61,888 bases of DNA from Labilithrix sp. (GTDB taxonomy: Bacteria > Myxococcota_A > Polyangia > Polyangiales > Polyangiaceae), in the NCBI GenBank assembly GCA_019637105.1, contig JAHBWF010000025.1, forward strand, positions 1-61,888. The letters run 5' to 3'. Under the pieces are notes generated by a model. That model made no database searches. It was not told the DNA's origin and saw only the letters and a list, made by a program, of their open reading frames with translations. Every line of letters starts with the position of its first letter. The stretch's first letter is position 1. Positions 34,881 to 47,729 of this stretch are shown piece after piece. A program made the translations under genes and the position numbers.

Positions 34881-36605
34881 GTGAAAATGCTGAGTGATTC
34901 TTCACGCTCGAGCCGACCCGCGCGCGCCCGGCGTCCGGCGAGCCGCGCGCTGCTCGTCCTCCTCGCGGCCTTCCTCGGTTGCTTCTGCCTCCTCTCGGCC
35001 TGCGAGGGGTGCCGGCCGTCGACGACGCCCGCGGACGGGACGACCGCGACGACGAACGAGGCGCCGCGGGCGCGGCTCTACCTCGTCTCGGACCTCGCCG
35101 GCGCGCTCGAGCCGTGCGGCTGCGTGAAGGATCAGCTCGGCGGGATGGATCACTTCGGCGCGCTCGTGACGGCGGAGAAGGGCAAGGTCGTCGACTACGC
35201 GACGCTCGCCGCCGGTCCCCTGTTCTTCATGGACATGGACATCCCGGACGAGAAGAAGAGCCAGGAGATCGCGAAGGCCGAGACCATCGCGGCGACGCTG
35301 AAGACGCTCAAGCTCGCCGCCTTCGCGCCCGCGAAAAACGGCTTCGCCGCCGGGGTCGAGACCCTCGCGCGGCTCCGCGACGCGAGCGGCGCCGCCCTCC
35401 TCGCGGCGAACGTGAGCGCCGGCGCGCTCGCCCCCGCGAAGACGAAGATCATCGACGTCGGCGGGATCAAGATCGGCGTCATCGGCGTCGCCGCGCCGGA
35501 CAAGGCGGCGCCCGCGCCCGGGCAAAAGGAGACGCCGCTCGCCGACGTCACCTCGTCGCCGGCGATCCCGGCCGTCAAGGAGGGGGTCGCCGCGCTGAAG
35601 AAGGAGGGCGCTCAGGCGCTCGTCGTGCTCGCCGCCGTCGGGCGCGGCGAGGCGAAGCGCATCGCGGACGACAACCCCGAGCTGCTCGCGATCCTCGTCG
35701 GCTCGACCGGCGCCAGCGGCGACTCGAACACGAAGGCCGCGCCGCCGGAGAAGATCGGCGACGTCCTCGTGGTGGAGACGGCGAACCACCTCCAGACCGT
35801 CGGCGTGCTCGACATCCACCTCCGCGGCGACGCGCCGAAGGCAGGGCTCGTGACGCTCGCCGACGGCACCGGCATCGAGCGAATGCAGAAGCGCGAGGAG
35901 CTCACCGGCCGGATCGACGAGCTCCGGAAGAAGATCGCGACGTGGGAGACGGACAAGTCGATCAGCCCTCGAGACGTCGCCGCGCGCAAGGCCGACGTCG
36001 CGAAGCTCGAGGCGGAGCGCGACGCGCTCGACAAGGCGCCCGCGACGGCCTCCGGCAGCTCCTACCGCTACGTGATGCGCGAGATCCGCGACAACCTCGG
36101 CGCCGACGACGCCGTCAAGGCGCAGATGGGTGCGTTCTACAAGAAAGTGAACGACGCGAACAAGATCGCCTTCAAGGACAAGAAGCCCGCCCCCGTCGCC
36201 AAGGGCGAGGCGGGCTACGTCGGCGTCGAGGCCTGCGCGAACTGCCACGAGGACGCCAAGAAGGTCTGGGACGGCACCGGCCACGCGCACGCCTACGCGA
36301 CGCTCGAGAAGCAGTTCAAGGAGGCCAACCTCGACTGCGTCGGCTGCCACGTCACGGGCTACGACAAGCCCGGCGGGAGCACCGTCACGCACGTGTCCGA
36401 TCTCAAGGACGTGCAGTGCGAGGTCTGCCACGGCCCCGGCTCGCTCCACGCGGCGAAGCCGGACGACGTGAGGATCCCGATCGCGAGGCCCACCCCCGAA
36501 GCGTGCATCGCGTGCCACCACCCGCCGCACGTCCACACGTTCGACGCGAAGGCGAAGATGTCCGACATCCTCGGCCCCGGCCACGGCCGGCCGCTCACCA
36601 AGTAG
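34881..36605 (+). CDS. Lipoprotein: phosphoesterase-like domain fused to tetraheme cytochrome c
   Basis: A 574-aa lipoprotein (lipobox ending LLSAC). Residues ~55-330 resemble UshA-type metallophosphoesterases (LVSDLAGALEPCGC, LLAANVS, IKIGVIGVAAPDK, VLVVETANHLQTVGVLDI), but the usual metal-binding His/Asp positions are not seen (SDLAG for SDxHG). A coiled segment (~335-400) leads to a c554-like domain with four heme sites: CANCH (~453), CVGCH (~486), CEVCH (~513) and CIACH (~544). An electron-carrying surface role is inferred. GTG 34881 follows the -10 directly; ATG 34887 is the alternative. Confidence 0.85.
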   Translation: MKMLSDSSRSSRPARARRPASRALLVLLAAFLGCFCLLSACEGCRPSTTPADGTTATTNEAPRARLYLVSDLAGALEPCGCVKDQLGGMDHFGALVTAEKGKVVDYATLAAGPLFFMDMDIPDEKKSQEIAKAETIAATLKTLKLAAFAPAKNGFAAGVETLARLRDASGAALLAANVSAGALAPAKTKIIDVGGIKIGVIGVAAPDKAAPAPGQKETPLADVTSSPAIPAVKEGVAALKKEGAQALVVLAAVGRGEAKRIADDNPELLAILVGSTGASGDSNTKAAPPEKIGDVLVVETANHLQTVGVLDIHLRGDAPKAGLVTLADGTGIERMQKREELTGRIDELRKKIATWETDKSISPRDVAARKADVAKLEAERDALDKAPATASGSSYRYVMREIRDNLGADDAVKAQMGAFYKKVNDANKIAFKDKKPAPVAKGEAGYVGVEACANCHEDAKKVWDGTGHAHAYATLEKQFKEANLDCVGCHVTGYDKPGGSTVTHVSDLKDVQCEVCHGPGSLHAAKPDDVRIPIARPTPEACIACHHPPHVHTFDAKAKMSDILGPGHGRPLTK

Positions 36606-36650
36606 TCGCGAGATCGCCCGAGCCCCGAGCCGGCGTCCGAGGCCCGCGCG

Positions 36651-38276
36651 TCAGTCGGCGTGGAGGTCCTTGTCGTCGTTCTCTTCGGGGACGTCCGCCG
36701 CCGACGGGAGCGCCACGCCGTCGATCAGCGCGTCGAGCTCGGCGCGCCGGCGCGCGAACGAGTCGCGGTCGGCCGGCGGCAGGACGCGGACGCCGTCCAT
36801 CTTGAGCCCGAGCGGATCGACGAAGACGCCGTTCTTCTTCACGACGAAGTGGAGGTGCGGCCCGGTCACGCGGCCCGTCTGACCGACGTAGCCCACGAGC
36901 TGCCGCTGCTCCACCTTCTGGCCGGCGCGGAGCCCGGCGGCGAAGCCCTTGAGGTGGCAGTACGCGGTGTGGATGCCGCCGCCGTGATCGATCTCGACCA
37001 TGTTCCCGCACGGCCCGCTGTTGCGCGCGCTCACCACCGTCCCCGCCGCCGAGGCGTACACCGGCGTCCCGGTCGACGCGCCGAAGTCGACGCCCTGATG
37101 CGGCATCACCGTCTTGAGGACCGGGTGGAGGCGCTTCGGGTTGAAGCGCGACGTGACGCGCGCGAGCGCGAGCGGCGAGCGGAACTGCCCGTGGAACGGC
37201 TGCCGCGCCTTCGCGTCGTAGAACCCGGGCGCCGGCGCCCGGCGCGCGGAGCCGAGGCCCTCGCGCGGGTCGCGCTCGTAGAAGTAGACGCGGAGCGGCG
37301 AGCCCGTCTTCGGCACGAACTCGATCGCCTCGACCTTCACGCGGGCGAACGCGCCCTCGACCCACTCCTCGGTGGCCGCGACGCGCATCCGCGCGCCGGC
37401 GCGGATCGACCCTGGCTCGACGTGTCCCTCGAGCGCGTCGTCGACGGCGAGGGCGATCTCGGGGCGCATCCCGGCGGCGGAGATCGACGTGGCCAGATCG
37501 GCGCTCACGACGAAGCCGTGCGCGACCCGACGGCGCTCGACGAACAGCTCGAGCTTCTTGACGACGACGCGACCGTCGGCGCCGTCGACGCGCGCTTGCC
37601 AGACGTCGACCGGAGACGTCGCGTACTCGAACGCCACGAGCGTCCCCTTGCTCTTGTCCCTCGCGAGGACGAACGTGTCGCTCTCGCGCGGGCGGTCGAG
37701 GCGGCGGACGCCTTCGAACGCCTGCGCCAGCCGGCGGATCTCGGCGCGCGGCAGCCCCGCCTGCCCGAGCGTCGCGACGAGCCCGCGCTTGCCGAACGAT
37801 CCGTCGGACACCTCGACGCTCGCGTCGCCGGCGAGGTTCGAGACGCGCCAGACCGGCGGCGGTCGAACGACCGGCGCGCCGGCGTCGGCGACCGCGGCCT
37901 CGGACGGCGTGGCCTTGCCGGCGTTCGTGTTCGCGGCGACGCCCGCGCTCGTGAGCGAGAGCGACGGCGTGTCGGCGTCTCCCGGACGGCGAGGCGACGC
38001 GACGATCAGCCCGAGCCCGACCGCGACGAGCGCGCCGATCGCTCCGAGGCCGAGGAGGCGACCGCGATCGCCTCCGGCCGCGCCGCGCCGCGCGTCGACG
38101 AACGACGCGTGGCGCGCCCCTCCGTCGATCGACTCCGGCGGCGCGTCCTCGCTCGACGCGCCGAGCGCGTCCGCCCTGCCGGCCTCACGCTCGTCGAGGA
38201 GAGCGTCCTCGGGCGGAGGATCTCCGATGAAGGCTTCCTCCTCGGGAGGATCGGAAAGGCGACTCGGCTGGACCAT
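36651..38276 (-). CDS. M23-family peptidoglycan endopeptidase, membrane-anchored
   Basis: A 541-aa MepM-like peptidase. The N-terminal ~75 residues are acidic and cytoplasmic, a transmembrane helix (about 77-95) follows, then an Ala/Pro linker, an accessory region and the catalytic M23 domain at the C-terminal end. Zinc ligands are visible in MPHQGVDFG and in GPHLHFVVKKNG, with GTPVYASAAGTV between. The family cuts peptide cross-links for wall growth or division. It faces the TPR gene divergently and is tail to tail with the cytochrome gene. Confidence 0.93.
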   Translation of the reverse strand: MVQPSRLSDPPEEEAFIGDPPPEDALLDEREAGRADALGASSEDAPPESIDGGARHASFVDARRGAAGGDRGRLLGLGAIGALVAVGLGLIVASPRRPGDADTPSLSLTSAGVAANTNAGKATPSEAAVADAGAPVVRPPPVWRVSNLAGDASVEVSDGSFGKRGLVATLGQAGLPRAEIRRLAQAFEGVRRLDRPRESDTFVLARDKSKGTLVAFEYATSPVDVWQARVDGADGRVVVKKLELFVERRRVAHGFVVSADLATSISAAGMRPEIALAVDDALEGHVEPGSIRAGARMRVAATEEWVEGAFARVKVEAIEFVPKTGSPLRVYFYERDPREGLGSARRAPAPGFYDAKARQPFHGQFRSPLALARVTSRFNPKRLHPVLKTVMPHQGVDFGASTGTPVYASAAGTVVSARNSGPCGNMVEIDHGGGIHTAYCHLKGFAAGLRAGQKVEQRQLVGYVGQTGRVTGPHLHFVVKKNGVFVDPLGLKMDGVRVLPPADRDSFARRRAELDALIDGVALPSAADVPEENDDKDLHAD

Positions 38277-38591
38277 CGGTTCTCGGACGGCTCGTCCCGA
38301 CCCCGCGAGCCGTCGCGTCTTCGGGCGTTCCTCTCCCCGCGCGAAGCGAGGAGCCGTGAAGCGCGCGGTCCATAGCCTCTGATACCGTTCGACGCAACCT
38401 GACCGCGGTCGGTCGGATGCTTGGAGCCCTCACTTTCTCGGACGCGAGCAAGAGCGATGCCCGCGCGCGCGCCGGCGCTTCACCCTTCCCCGCGCGACGA
38501 AAAGACGAGTAATGTTCATCTCCGTGACCGGTGCGCCACGCTCCCGCCGCATCGGGCGAGGCGATCGGCGGATCTGCGAAGGAGGGATGCC
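38277..38591. other. Divergent intergenic region (315 bp)
   Basis: No gene is supported. It contains a perfect 10-bp palindrome GACCGCGGTC (38401-38410) and, on the plus strand, TAATGT near 38512 as a possible -10 for the TPR gene. GGAGGG at 38581-38586 is the ribosome site that sets the TPR start. Confidence 0.5.
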
Positions 38592-39317
38592 TTGAATGAG
38601 CGTGTGAAGCAGCTCCTCGTCCTCGGCCGCGAGCACTACGCCAAGCGCGAGTTCGAGAAGGCCGAGCAAATGCTTCGCATGGTCCTCGAGGAAGAGGACC
38701 GCTACGCCGACGTGCACGACATGCTCGGCGTCATCGCGCACTCACGAGGGAACTTCCTGGTGGCCGAGCGCCACTTCGAGCGCGCGCTCGAGATCAACCC
38801 CGCGTACACCGAGGCCGCGCTCAACCTCGCCGTCACCTACAACGATCGTGGCAAGTACGAGAAGGCGCGCGAGGTCTACGGGCGCATCAAGGTCGGCCCG
38901 TCGGGGACCGCGCAGGGCCTCGACCCGTTCGCGCGCGGCAAGATCGCCAACATGCACGCGGATCTCGCGCAGGCGTACCACGACGCCGGGCTCGTCCGCG
39001 AGGCCATCGGCGAGTACGAAAAGGCCGTCGGCCTCTGCCCGCAGTTCGCCGACCTCCAGACGAAGCTCGGCGCGCTCCTCCGCGAGATCAACGATCTGCC
39101 GAGCGCGCGGGCGCGCTACGAGGCGGCCCTCCAGGCGAAGCCGAACTACGTGCCGGCGCGCCTCCAGCTCGGCGTCCTGCTCCTCGCGGCGGGGGACTCG
39201 GCCGGGGCGGAGGAGCACTGGAAGCACGTCATCCTCCTCGAGCCCGACAACTCGCAGGCGAAGATGTACCTGCGGATGCTCGAGCGCGCCCAGCCGTCGA
39301 AGCCGCCGGCCGGCTGA
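38592..39317 (+). CDS. Tetratricopeptide-repeat protein
   Basis: A 241-aa all-helical protein with about five TPR units (EHYAKREFEKAEQMLRMVLE; DVHDMLGVIAHSRGNFLVAE; ALNLAVTYNDRGKYEKAREV; DLAQAYHDAGLVREAIGEYE; LQTKLGALLREINDLPSARA; ARLQLGVLLLAAGDSAGAEE). No signal peptide, so cytoplasmic scaffolding is likely. The TTG start was chosen because GGAGGG lies 5 nt upstream of it; a GTG two codons later is possible. Partner unknown; the neighbouring M23 gene may share regulation through the divergent region. Confidence 0.85.
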   Translation: MNERVKQLLVLGREHYAKREFEKAEQMLRMVLEEEDRYADVHDMLGVIAHSRGNFLVAERHFERALEINPAYTEAALNLAVTYNDRGKYEKAREVYGRIKVGPSGTAQGLDPFARGKIANMHADLAQAYHDAGLVREAIGEYEKAVGLCPQFADLQTKLGALLREINDLPSARARYEAALQAKPNYVPARLQLGVLLLAAGDSAGAEEHWKHVILLEPDNSQAKMYLRMLERAQPSKPPAG

Positions 39318-39318
39318 C

Positions 39319-39407
39319 GCGGCGCCTCGCGCGCGGGCGGGCGGCGCCTCGCTCGCCGGCGGACGCGGCGCCTCGCGCGGGCGGGCGGAGCGGGCGGAGC
39401 GGGCGGC
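39319..39407. repeat. G-rich repeats between convergent genes
   Basis: Three copies of GCGGCGCCTCGC (39319-39330, 39341-39352, 39365-39376) alternate with GGGCGGGCGG runs and end in GGGCGGAGC repeats. The G-runs could form a quadruplex on the plus strand. The stretch fills the gap between the TPR and flavoenzyme genes and may act as a transcription barrier. Confidence 0.6.
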
Positions 39408-39408
39408 C

Positions 39409-40503
39409 TCACGCGCGCGGCGGCTCGTTCGACGCCTCGGCGACGAAGCCCTTCCAGCGGCGCATGTACTCCGCGAAGCGGAGGCCGAGGCCGCGCGCGC
39501 AGAGCTCGTCGATCGTGACCGGCGGTCGCCGCGGCGACCAGCCGTGGTCCGCGGCCCGGAGCGGCCAGTCCGGGTTGACGATCGCCGAGCGGCCGAGCGC
39601 CACGCCGTCGGCGCCGAGCGAGAGCAGGCGCTCGGCCTCGGCGCGCGTCCACACCGCGCCCGCCGCGAGGAGCTTCACGTCGCGCGGGAGGGCGGCGCGG
39701 AAGAGCGGGACGGCGTGCTCGTCGGGGCGCTTCGTCGTCGGGAGGTCCGCGCGCCAGAGCGAAGCGTGGATGAAGTCGGCGCCGTCGTCGGCGAGCCACC
39801 GCGCGGTCTGCAGGCTCTCGTCGAGATCGAGGCCCTTCGCGTTGCCGAAGTCCTCCGGCGACAGACGCACGCCGACGGTGAACGAGGGCTTGGTCCTCGC
39901 GCGGACGGCGCGCGTCACCTCGCGGATCAGGCGCGCGCGCCCCTCGAGCGCGCCGCCCCACCGGTCGCGGCGCCGGTTCTGCGTCGCGCTCAAGAACTGC
40001 GTGAGGAGGTAGCCGTGCGCGCCGTGGATCTCGACGCCGTCCACGCCCGCGGCCTCCGCGCGCGCCGCCGCGGCGGCGAACTGGCCGACGACGCGCGAGA
40101 GATCCTCCTCCGTCGCCGGTCGGGCGCCCTCGTCGTCGCTCGCGCTCCACGCCGGCGCCCCGCTCACCGTCACGTCCGCGCGGAGGCCGCCGTGGAAGAT
40201 CTGCACGATCGACGCCGCGCCGCGCGCGCGGAGCGCGTCGGCGAGGCGGGCGAGCCCCGGCACGTGGGCGTCGTCGAACACGCCGAGCTCGCCCGGCCAC
40301 CCCTGGCCGTCCTTCGCGACGTGCGCGGCGCAGGTGATCACGGCGCCGAACCCGCCGTCGGCGCGGGACGCGAGCCACGCGAGCTCTTGATCGGAGAGCG
40401 TCCCGTCCTCGTGGCTCTGCTGGTTGGTCATCGGCGCGAGGAGCACGCGGTTCTTGGCGCTGAGCCCCGTACGGAAGACGAGCGGATTGAAGAGCGACGT
40501 CAT
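39409..40503 (-). CDS. Old-yellow-enzyme-family NADH:flavin oxidoreductase
   Basis: A 364-aa FMN-dependent TIM-barrel enzyme. Signatures: NRVLLAPMTNQQS, the IVQIFHGGLRA strand, GVDGVEIHGAHGYLLTQFLS followed by NRRRDRWGG, and a C-terminal GADGVALGRSAIVNPDW phosphate-binding region. The family reduces activated C=C bonds; the physiological substrate here is unknown. The ATG at 40503 was preferred over a GTG three codons earlier because a TAGGGT hexamer ends 7 nt before it. It lies 55 bp behind lipB on the same strand. Confidence 0.92.
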   Translation of the reverse strand: MTSLFNPLVFRTGLSAKNRVLLAPMTNQQSHEDGTLSDQELAWLASRADGGFGAVITCAAHVAKDGQGWPGELGVFDDAHVPGLARLADALRARGAASIVQIFHGGLRADVTVSGAPAWSASDDEGARPATEEDLSRVVGQFAAAAARAEAAGVDGVEIHGAHGYLLTQFLSATQNRRRDRWGGALEGRARLIREVTRAVRARTKPSFTVGVRLSPEDFGNAKGLDLDESLQTARWLADDGADFIHASLWRADLPTTKRPDEHAVPLFRAALPRDVKLLAAGAVWTRAEAERLLSLGADGVALGRSAIVNPDWPLRAADHGWSPRRPPVTIDELCARGLGLRFAEYMRRWKGFVAEASNEPPRA

Positions 40504-40510
40504 CGGCGAC

Positions 40511-40516
40511 ACCCTA
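40511..40516 (-). promoter_or_regulatory. Candidate -10 element for flavoenzyme gene
   Basis: On the minus strand TAGGGT ends 7 nt before the ATG; no Shine-Dalgarno sequence. It implies expression independent of lipB. Confidence 0.45.
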
Positions 40517-40529
40517 CGCCGAGCGGCGG

Positions 40530-40570
40530 CGCCGTGTCATGCCGCGCGAGACGCCGTGTCATGCCGCGCG
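40530..40570. repeat. 19-bp direct repeat at lipB end
   Basis: CGCCGTGTCATGCCGCGCG occurs at 40530-40548 and 40552-40570 (22-bp period). The second copy includes the lipB stop codon, so the 3' end of lipB seems to have been duplicated locally. Confidence 0.8.
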
Positions 40571-41329
40571 GATCGACGCGTCGAGGTCCTTCGGATCGGC
40601 CTCGACCACGTCCGCGTCGAGGACGTCCGCGAAGTGACGACGCGACGCGCGCGCGACGTCCTCGATCGACGGGGCGGCGACGCCGAGGCGCGCGAGCGAC
40701 GTGACGTCGAGCTCGCGGATCCCGCAAGGCACGATGAGGTCGAAGCCGGAGAGGTCGGTGCTCACGTTGAACGCGAAGCCGTGCATCGTCACCCACCGCG
40801 AGAGGCGCACGCCGATGGCGCCGATCTTCGCGAGGCGCGCGCCGTTGGGCACTCCGATCGACGCGTCGCGCGCGCGGTCTTCGTCCCACTCGCTCGGCGC
40901 GGCCTCGTCGACCCAGACGCCGACGAGCTTCGAGTCGCCGGGGACGACGCCGGCGGCGACGCCGTGATCCTTCGCGAGCCGGACCATCACCTCGGCGAGG
41001 TCGCCGATGTACCGCCGGACGTCGCAGCGATCCGGCTTGAGATCGACGATCGGATAGGCGACGAGCTGGCCCGGCCCGTGGAAGGTCACGTCCCCGCCGC
41101 GGCCGGTCTCGACGAGCTCGACGCCCTTGGCCGCGCGCTCGTCGTCGGCGGCGAGCACGTTGTCGGCCTTCGCGCTCCGGCCGAGCGTGATCACCGCGTC
41201 GTGCTCGAGCAGGAGGACGACGTCCCCCACGCGCCCGGCGACGCGCGCCTCGACGAGCCTCTGCTGGAGGCGGTGCGCGGCGTCGTAGCCGATCCGTCCG
41301 AGCCAGTACGCGGTGAGCTTTCGCCTCAT
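40559..41329 (-). CDS. lipB: Lipoyl(octanoyl) transferase
   Basis: A 256-aa enzyme that moves octanoyl from acyl-carrier protein to lipoyl-dependent proteins, the first step of lipoate synthesis. RGGDVTFHGPGQLVAYPI, AKIGAIGVRLSRWVTMHGFA (catalytic Lys) and the IVPCGI segment (catalytic Cys) are all present. Length is slightly above the usual 210-240 owing to a C-terminal acidic extension. The ATG at 41329 has no Shine-Dalgarno sequence and follows TAAGGC by 3 nt. No lipA lies in the window. Confidence 0.95.
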   Translation of the reverse strand: MRRKLTAYWLGRIGYDAAHRLQQRLVEARVAGRVGDVVLLLEHDAVITLGRSAKADNVLAADDERAAKGVELVETGRGGDVTFHGPGQLVAYPIVDLKPDRCDVRRYIGDLAEVMVRLAKDHGVAAGVVPGDSKLVGVWVDEAAPSEWDEDRARDASIGVPNGARLAKIGAIGVRLSRWVTMHGFAFNVSTDLSGFDLIVPCGIRELDVTSLARLGVAAPSIEDVARASRRHFADVLDADVVEADPKDLDASIRAA

Positions 41330-41408
41330 GACGCCTTACTTGGACCCGAACGGCCGGCGAAGACAAGCCCCACGCGCGCGTGGCCTCGAACGCAAGAGCT
41401 TGTGGCCG

Positions 41409-42272
41409 TCACTCCGCCGCGTTGCGGTCCGACGCGTCGTCGCTCGCGCTCGGAGCGGTCAGCGGCAGCGCGTCCTCGTAGTGGTGCGGGCGGACGACCG
41501 GCGGCTCGCCGCTGGACGACTTCTTCGTCTTCGGGCGCTCCTTCGGCGCGTGCAGCGCGCTCGCGTCGGCGGACGCCGGCGCGCCCGTGAACCCGAGCGC
41601 CACGATCAGGATGCCGGCCGCCACGGCGAACAGGTCGTACTGGAGCCGGGGCGCCGACTTCACCGCCAGCCCCGCGCCGACCGCGAAGGCCGCGAGCTTC
41701 GCGAAGCGAAGCGTCGCCCAGCGGGCCTCCGCGGCGTGCCCCGCGCCGGCGCCGAGCGCGGCGCGCACGATGTTGCCGGCGAGATCGGTCGCCGGGCCGG
41801 TGAGGTGCGTGACGCGGATCTTGTTGTCCGTCGCGACGCCGAGCGACGCGTTGACCATTCCCATCACGGCGGCGAGGAGGCCGAGCATGATGAAGGCCCG
41901 CTCGTTGTCGTGGTCGTCGACGCCGAAGGCGCCGAAGATCCCCGTCTTCCCGGCGACGGCGATGCCGAGCAACGTCACGAAGGAGGCGAGGAGCGGCAGG
42001 GCGAACGCGGCCTTCGGTCTCGCGCGCATCATCTCGCCGATGAGGACCGCGATCATCCCGCCGCCGATGAACGAGGCGATGACGAACATGTAGTCGGCGG
42101 CGCGCGGCGCGTCGGCCGCGAGGTTCGTCACGTTCCCCGTGATGTGCGTGACGAAATTTTGGCACGCCATGACGGCGCTGGCGTTCACGAATCCCGAAGC
42201 GAGCGTAAAGAGGACCCACCCCAGCACGTGACGTGGGGCGAAGATACGCTCTTCGTTCGCGAATACACCCAT
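41409..42272 (-). CDS. DUF1275 (YoaK-like) integral membrane protein
   Basis: A 287-aa polytopic membrane protein. LFTLASGFVNASAVMACQNF with VTHITGNVTNL, a repeat of the pattern in MVNASLGVATDNKIRVTHLTGPATDLA, and about six hydrophobic helices are characteristic of DUF1275. Function in the family is unsettled. The C-terminal ~50 residues are a Pro/Lys/Ser/Asp cytoplasmic tail. It is divergent from a LysR gene across 354 bp that contains a LysR-type dyad 37 bp upstream of this start, making regulation by that LysR likely. Confidence 0.88.
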   Translation of the reverse strand: MGVFANEERIFAPRHVLGWVLFTLASGFVNASAVMACQNFVTHITGNVTNLAADAPRAADYMFVIASFIGGGMIAVLIGEMMRARPKAAFALPLLASFVTLLGIAVAGKTGIFGAFGVDDHDNERAFIMLGLLAAVMGMVNASLGVATDNKIRVTHLTGPATDLAGNIVRAALGAGAGHAAEARWATLRFAKLAAFAVGAGLAVKSAPRLQYDLFAVAAGILIVALGFTGAPASADASALHAPKERPKTKKSSSGEPPVVRPHHYEDALPLTAPSASDDASDRNAAE

Positions 42273-42626
42273 CGGACAGTTCGATACGGCTCGAGGATCC
42301 TCCCTGCCATTCGAAAGTCTCGAAGTCAATGTTCGGTCCGACGAGCTTCTCGTCACAGCGCCGTCCGCCGACCTCGACGGTTCGTCGCAGCGCGCGCCGG
42401 CGGCGCCTCGACCGGCGCCGGCGAGAGCACATCGTTCCGCGGGCCGTCGTTGGTTTTTGCGAACGCTGTGTTCTTCTCGTCGGCCAACACCAACAGTGTC
42501 CGCTCCAGCCGACAGAGCCGCATCGGCGCGGACAAGCGCGACCGCGCGCCGTCGCGTTCTCTGCGATGCGTTTTGCAACGATCGCGCCTCGCTGGGAGGC
42601 AAGGATCTTGCGAGTCGGCGGCCCGC
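42273..42626. other. Divergent LysR/DUF1275 intergenic region (354 bp)
   Basis: Apart from the dyad listed separately, it holds a related TCGA-N6-TCGA pair near 42281-42294, a GGCGCC-N6-GGCGCC repeat (42402-42419) and a locally AT-richer stretch around 42450-42500. No coding sequence is supported. Confidence 0.5.
42310..42324. promoter_or_regulatory. LysR-type T-N11-A dyad
   Basis: TTCGA-N5-TCGAA is a perfect 5-bp-arm dyad whose inner bases satisfy T-N11-A, the classical LysR recognition form. It is between the divergent LysR and DUF1275 genes. Confidence 0.55.
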
Positions 42627-45100
<2,474 letters not shown>

Positions 45101-45229
45101 TTAGCGCGCGCACCCGCCGAAGGGAAGCCACGGCCGAGCGCGAGCCGCCGCCCGCGCGCGCCTCGCGCGAGCTCGACCGCGAACCGCGGAGCGGCCGCCG
45201 CGCGCGCTCCGCGGCCCGCCGGCCGCGCG

Positions 45230-46741
<1,512 letters not shown>

Positions 46742-47052
46742 CTGCGGTGGTCTGGGGTCGCCCCCGAGACGGCATCCGACTTTACCAGACCCGCGCCAGG
46801 ACCCCTCCAGACTTTCGTCGGGACCGCCGCGCTCGACCGGCCGGCGGCGCTCCGCCGTACCGGCTCGGCGGCCGGCGGCGCTCGACCGACCGCGGCCCGC
46901 GCGAGCCTCGACCGACCGCGGCCCGCGCGAGCCTCGACCGACGCCGCGGCCCGGCGCCTGCCGCGGAGCGCCGCGACGGCGCTCCGCGGTCGAACCCGAG
47001 CTCCCCCGCCGTTGCCGTCCAGACCCGGCCGTGCAACGGTTCGAGAGCGACC
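46742..47052. other. Divergent intergenic region (311 bp)
   Basis: It separates the HD-GYP regulator from a CPBP gene. No gene is supported. The left third has a candidate reverse-strand -10 (TAAAGT, about 46781-46786); the middle is occupied by very GC-rich direct repeats. Confidence 0.5.
46881..46942. repeat. 26-bp tandem repeat
   Basis: Two perfect 26-bp copies (46881-46906, 46907-46932) and a 10-bp partial third, based on CTCGACCGACCGCGGCCCGC. Related GGCCGGCGGCGCTC units flank it on the left. It is noncoding. Confidence 0.85.
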
Positions 47053-47709
47053 ATGGCCGTGCGCGCTGTCCCGTCCCGAGCCCGGGCCCTCGCCGCTCCG
47101 CGAGGCGGCGCGCTCCGACGCGGTCCGGCCCCGCTCGCGCTGCTCGTCTACGGGGCGCTCTCCCTCCTCACGCTCGGCGTGGCGTTCGCCCGTGACACGA
47201 GCCCGATCGCGACGGACGCGTGGCTCGACCTGCCCGACTGGTCGCGCCACCTCGTCAGCGTCTCCGGCGGCGCCGTCCTCGCCGTGGCGACGGTGCGCGC
47301 GACGCGATCGTTCGTGAAGCGCTGGGGCTGGGCGCGGATGCTCCACGCCGATCTCCGGCCGGCCGTGCGGGGCGCGGGCGACGCGACCATCCTCGTGCTC
47401 GGCCTCGCGAGCGGCGTCGCCGAGGAGCTGTTCTTCCGCGGGCTCGTCGCGCCGGCGCTCGGCCTGGTCCTGTCGTCGCTCACCTTCGGCGCGCTCCATC
47501 AGCTCCGCGGCCGCGTCGGCTGGATCTGGGCCGGGTGGGCGACGGTGATGGGCCTCCTCTTCGGCGCGCTCTTCTTCGCGACCGGGAGCCTGCTCGGCTC
47601 GATCCTCGCGCACGTCTCGATCAACGTGATGAACCTGCGCTTCCTCCGCGACACGGACGTCGAGCCGCCGAAGCCGCGCCGTCTCGGCGGGTTGCTCGGC
47701 CAGGCCTGA
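47053..47709 (+). CDS. CPBP-family (CAAX-like) intramembrane metalloprotease
   Basis: A 218-aa membrane protein with the three CPBP motifs: EELFFRG (about 122-128), the His of LHQL (~149) and HVSINVMN (~187), set in several hydrophobic helices. The family includes Rce1-type proteases and bacteriocin-immunity proteins. The Arg-rich N-terminus is cytoplasmic. A second, unrelated-looking CPBP gene lies at 58 kb. It is tail to tail with the zinc-ribbon kinase gene. Confidence 0.88.
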   Translation: MAVRAVPSRARALAAPRGGALRRGPAPLALLVYGALSLLTLGVAFARDTSPIATDAWLDLPDWSRHLVSVSGGAVLAVATVRATRSFVKRWGWARMLHADLRPAVRGAGDATILVLGLASGVAEELFFRGLVAPALGLVLSSLTFGALHQLRGRVGWIWAGWATVMGLLFGALFFATGSLLGSILAHVSINVMNLRFLRDTDVEPPKPRRLGGLLGQA

Positions 47710-47729
47710 GCGCCGCCACGCGCCCGCGC

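Noticed and set aside
41330-41345. TAAGGC as a lipB -10 element
   Set aside because: It ends only 3 nt before the ATG, too close for a transcript to include the start codon, and lacks the final T.
41313-42626. Upstream extension of the LysR gene
   Set aside because: It would overlap the DUF1275 gene; the standard LysR N-terminus begins at the GTG 42627.
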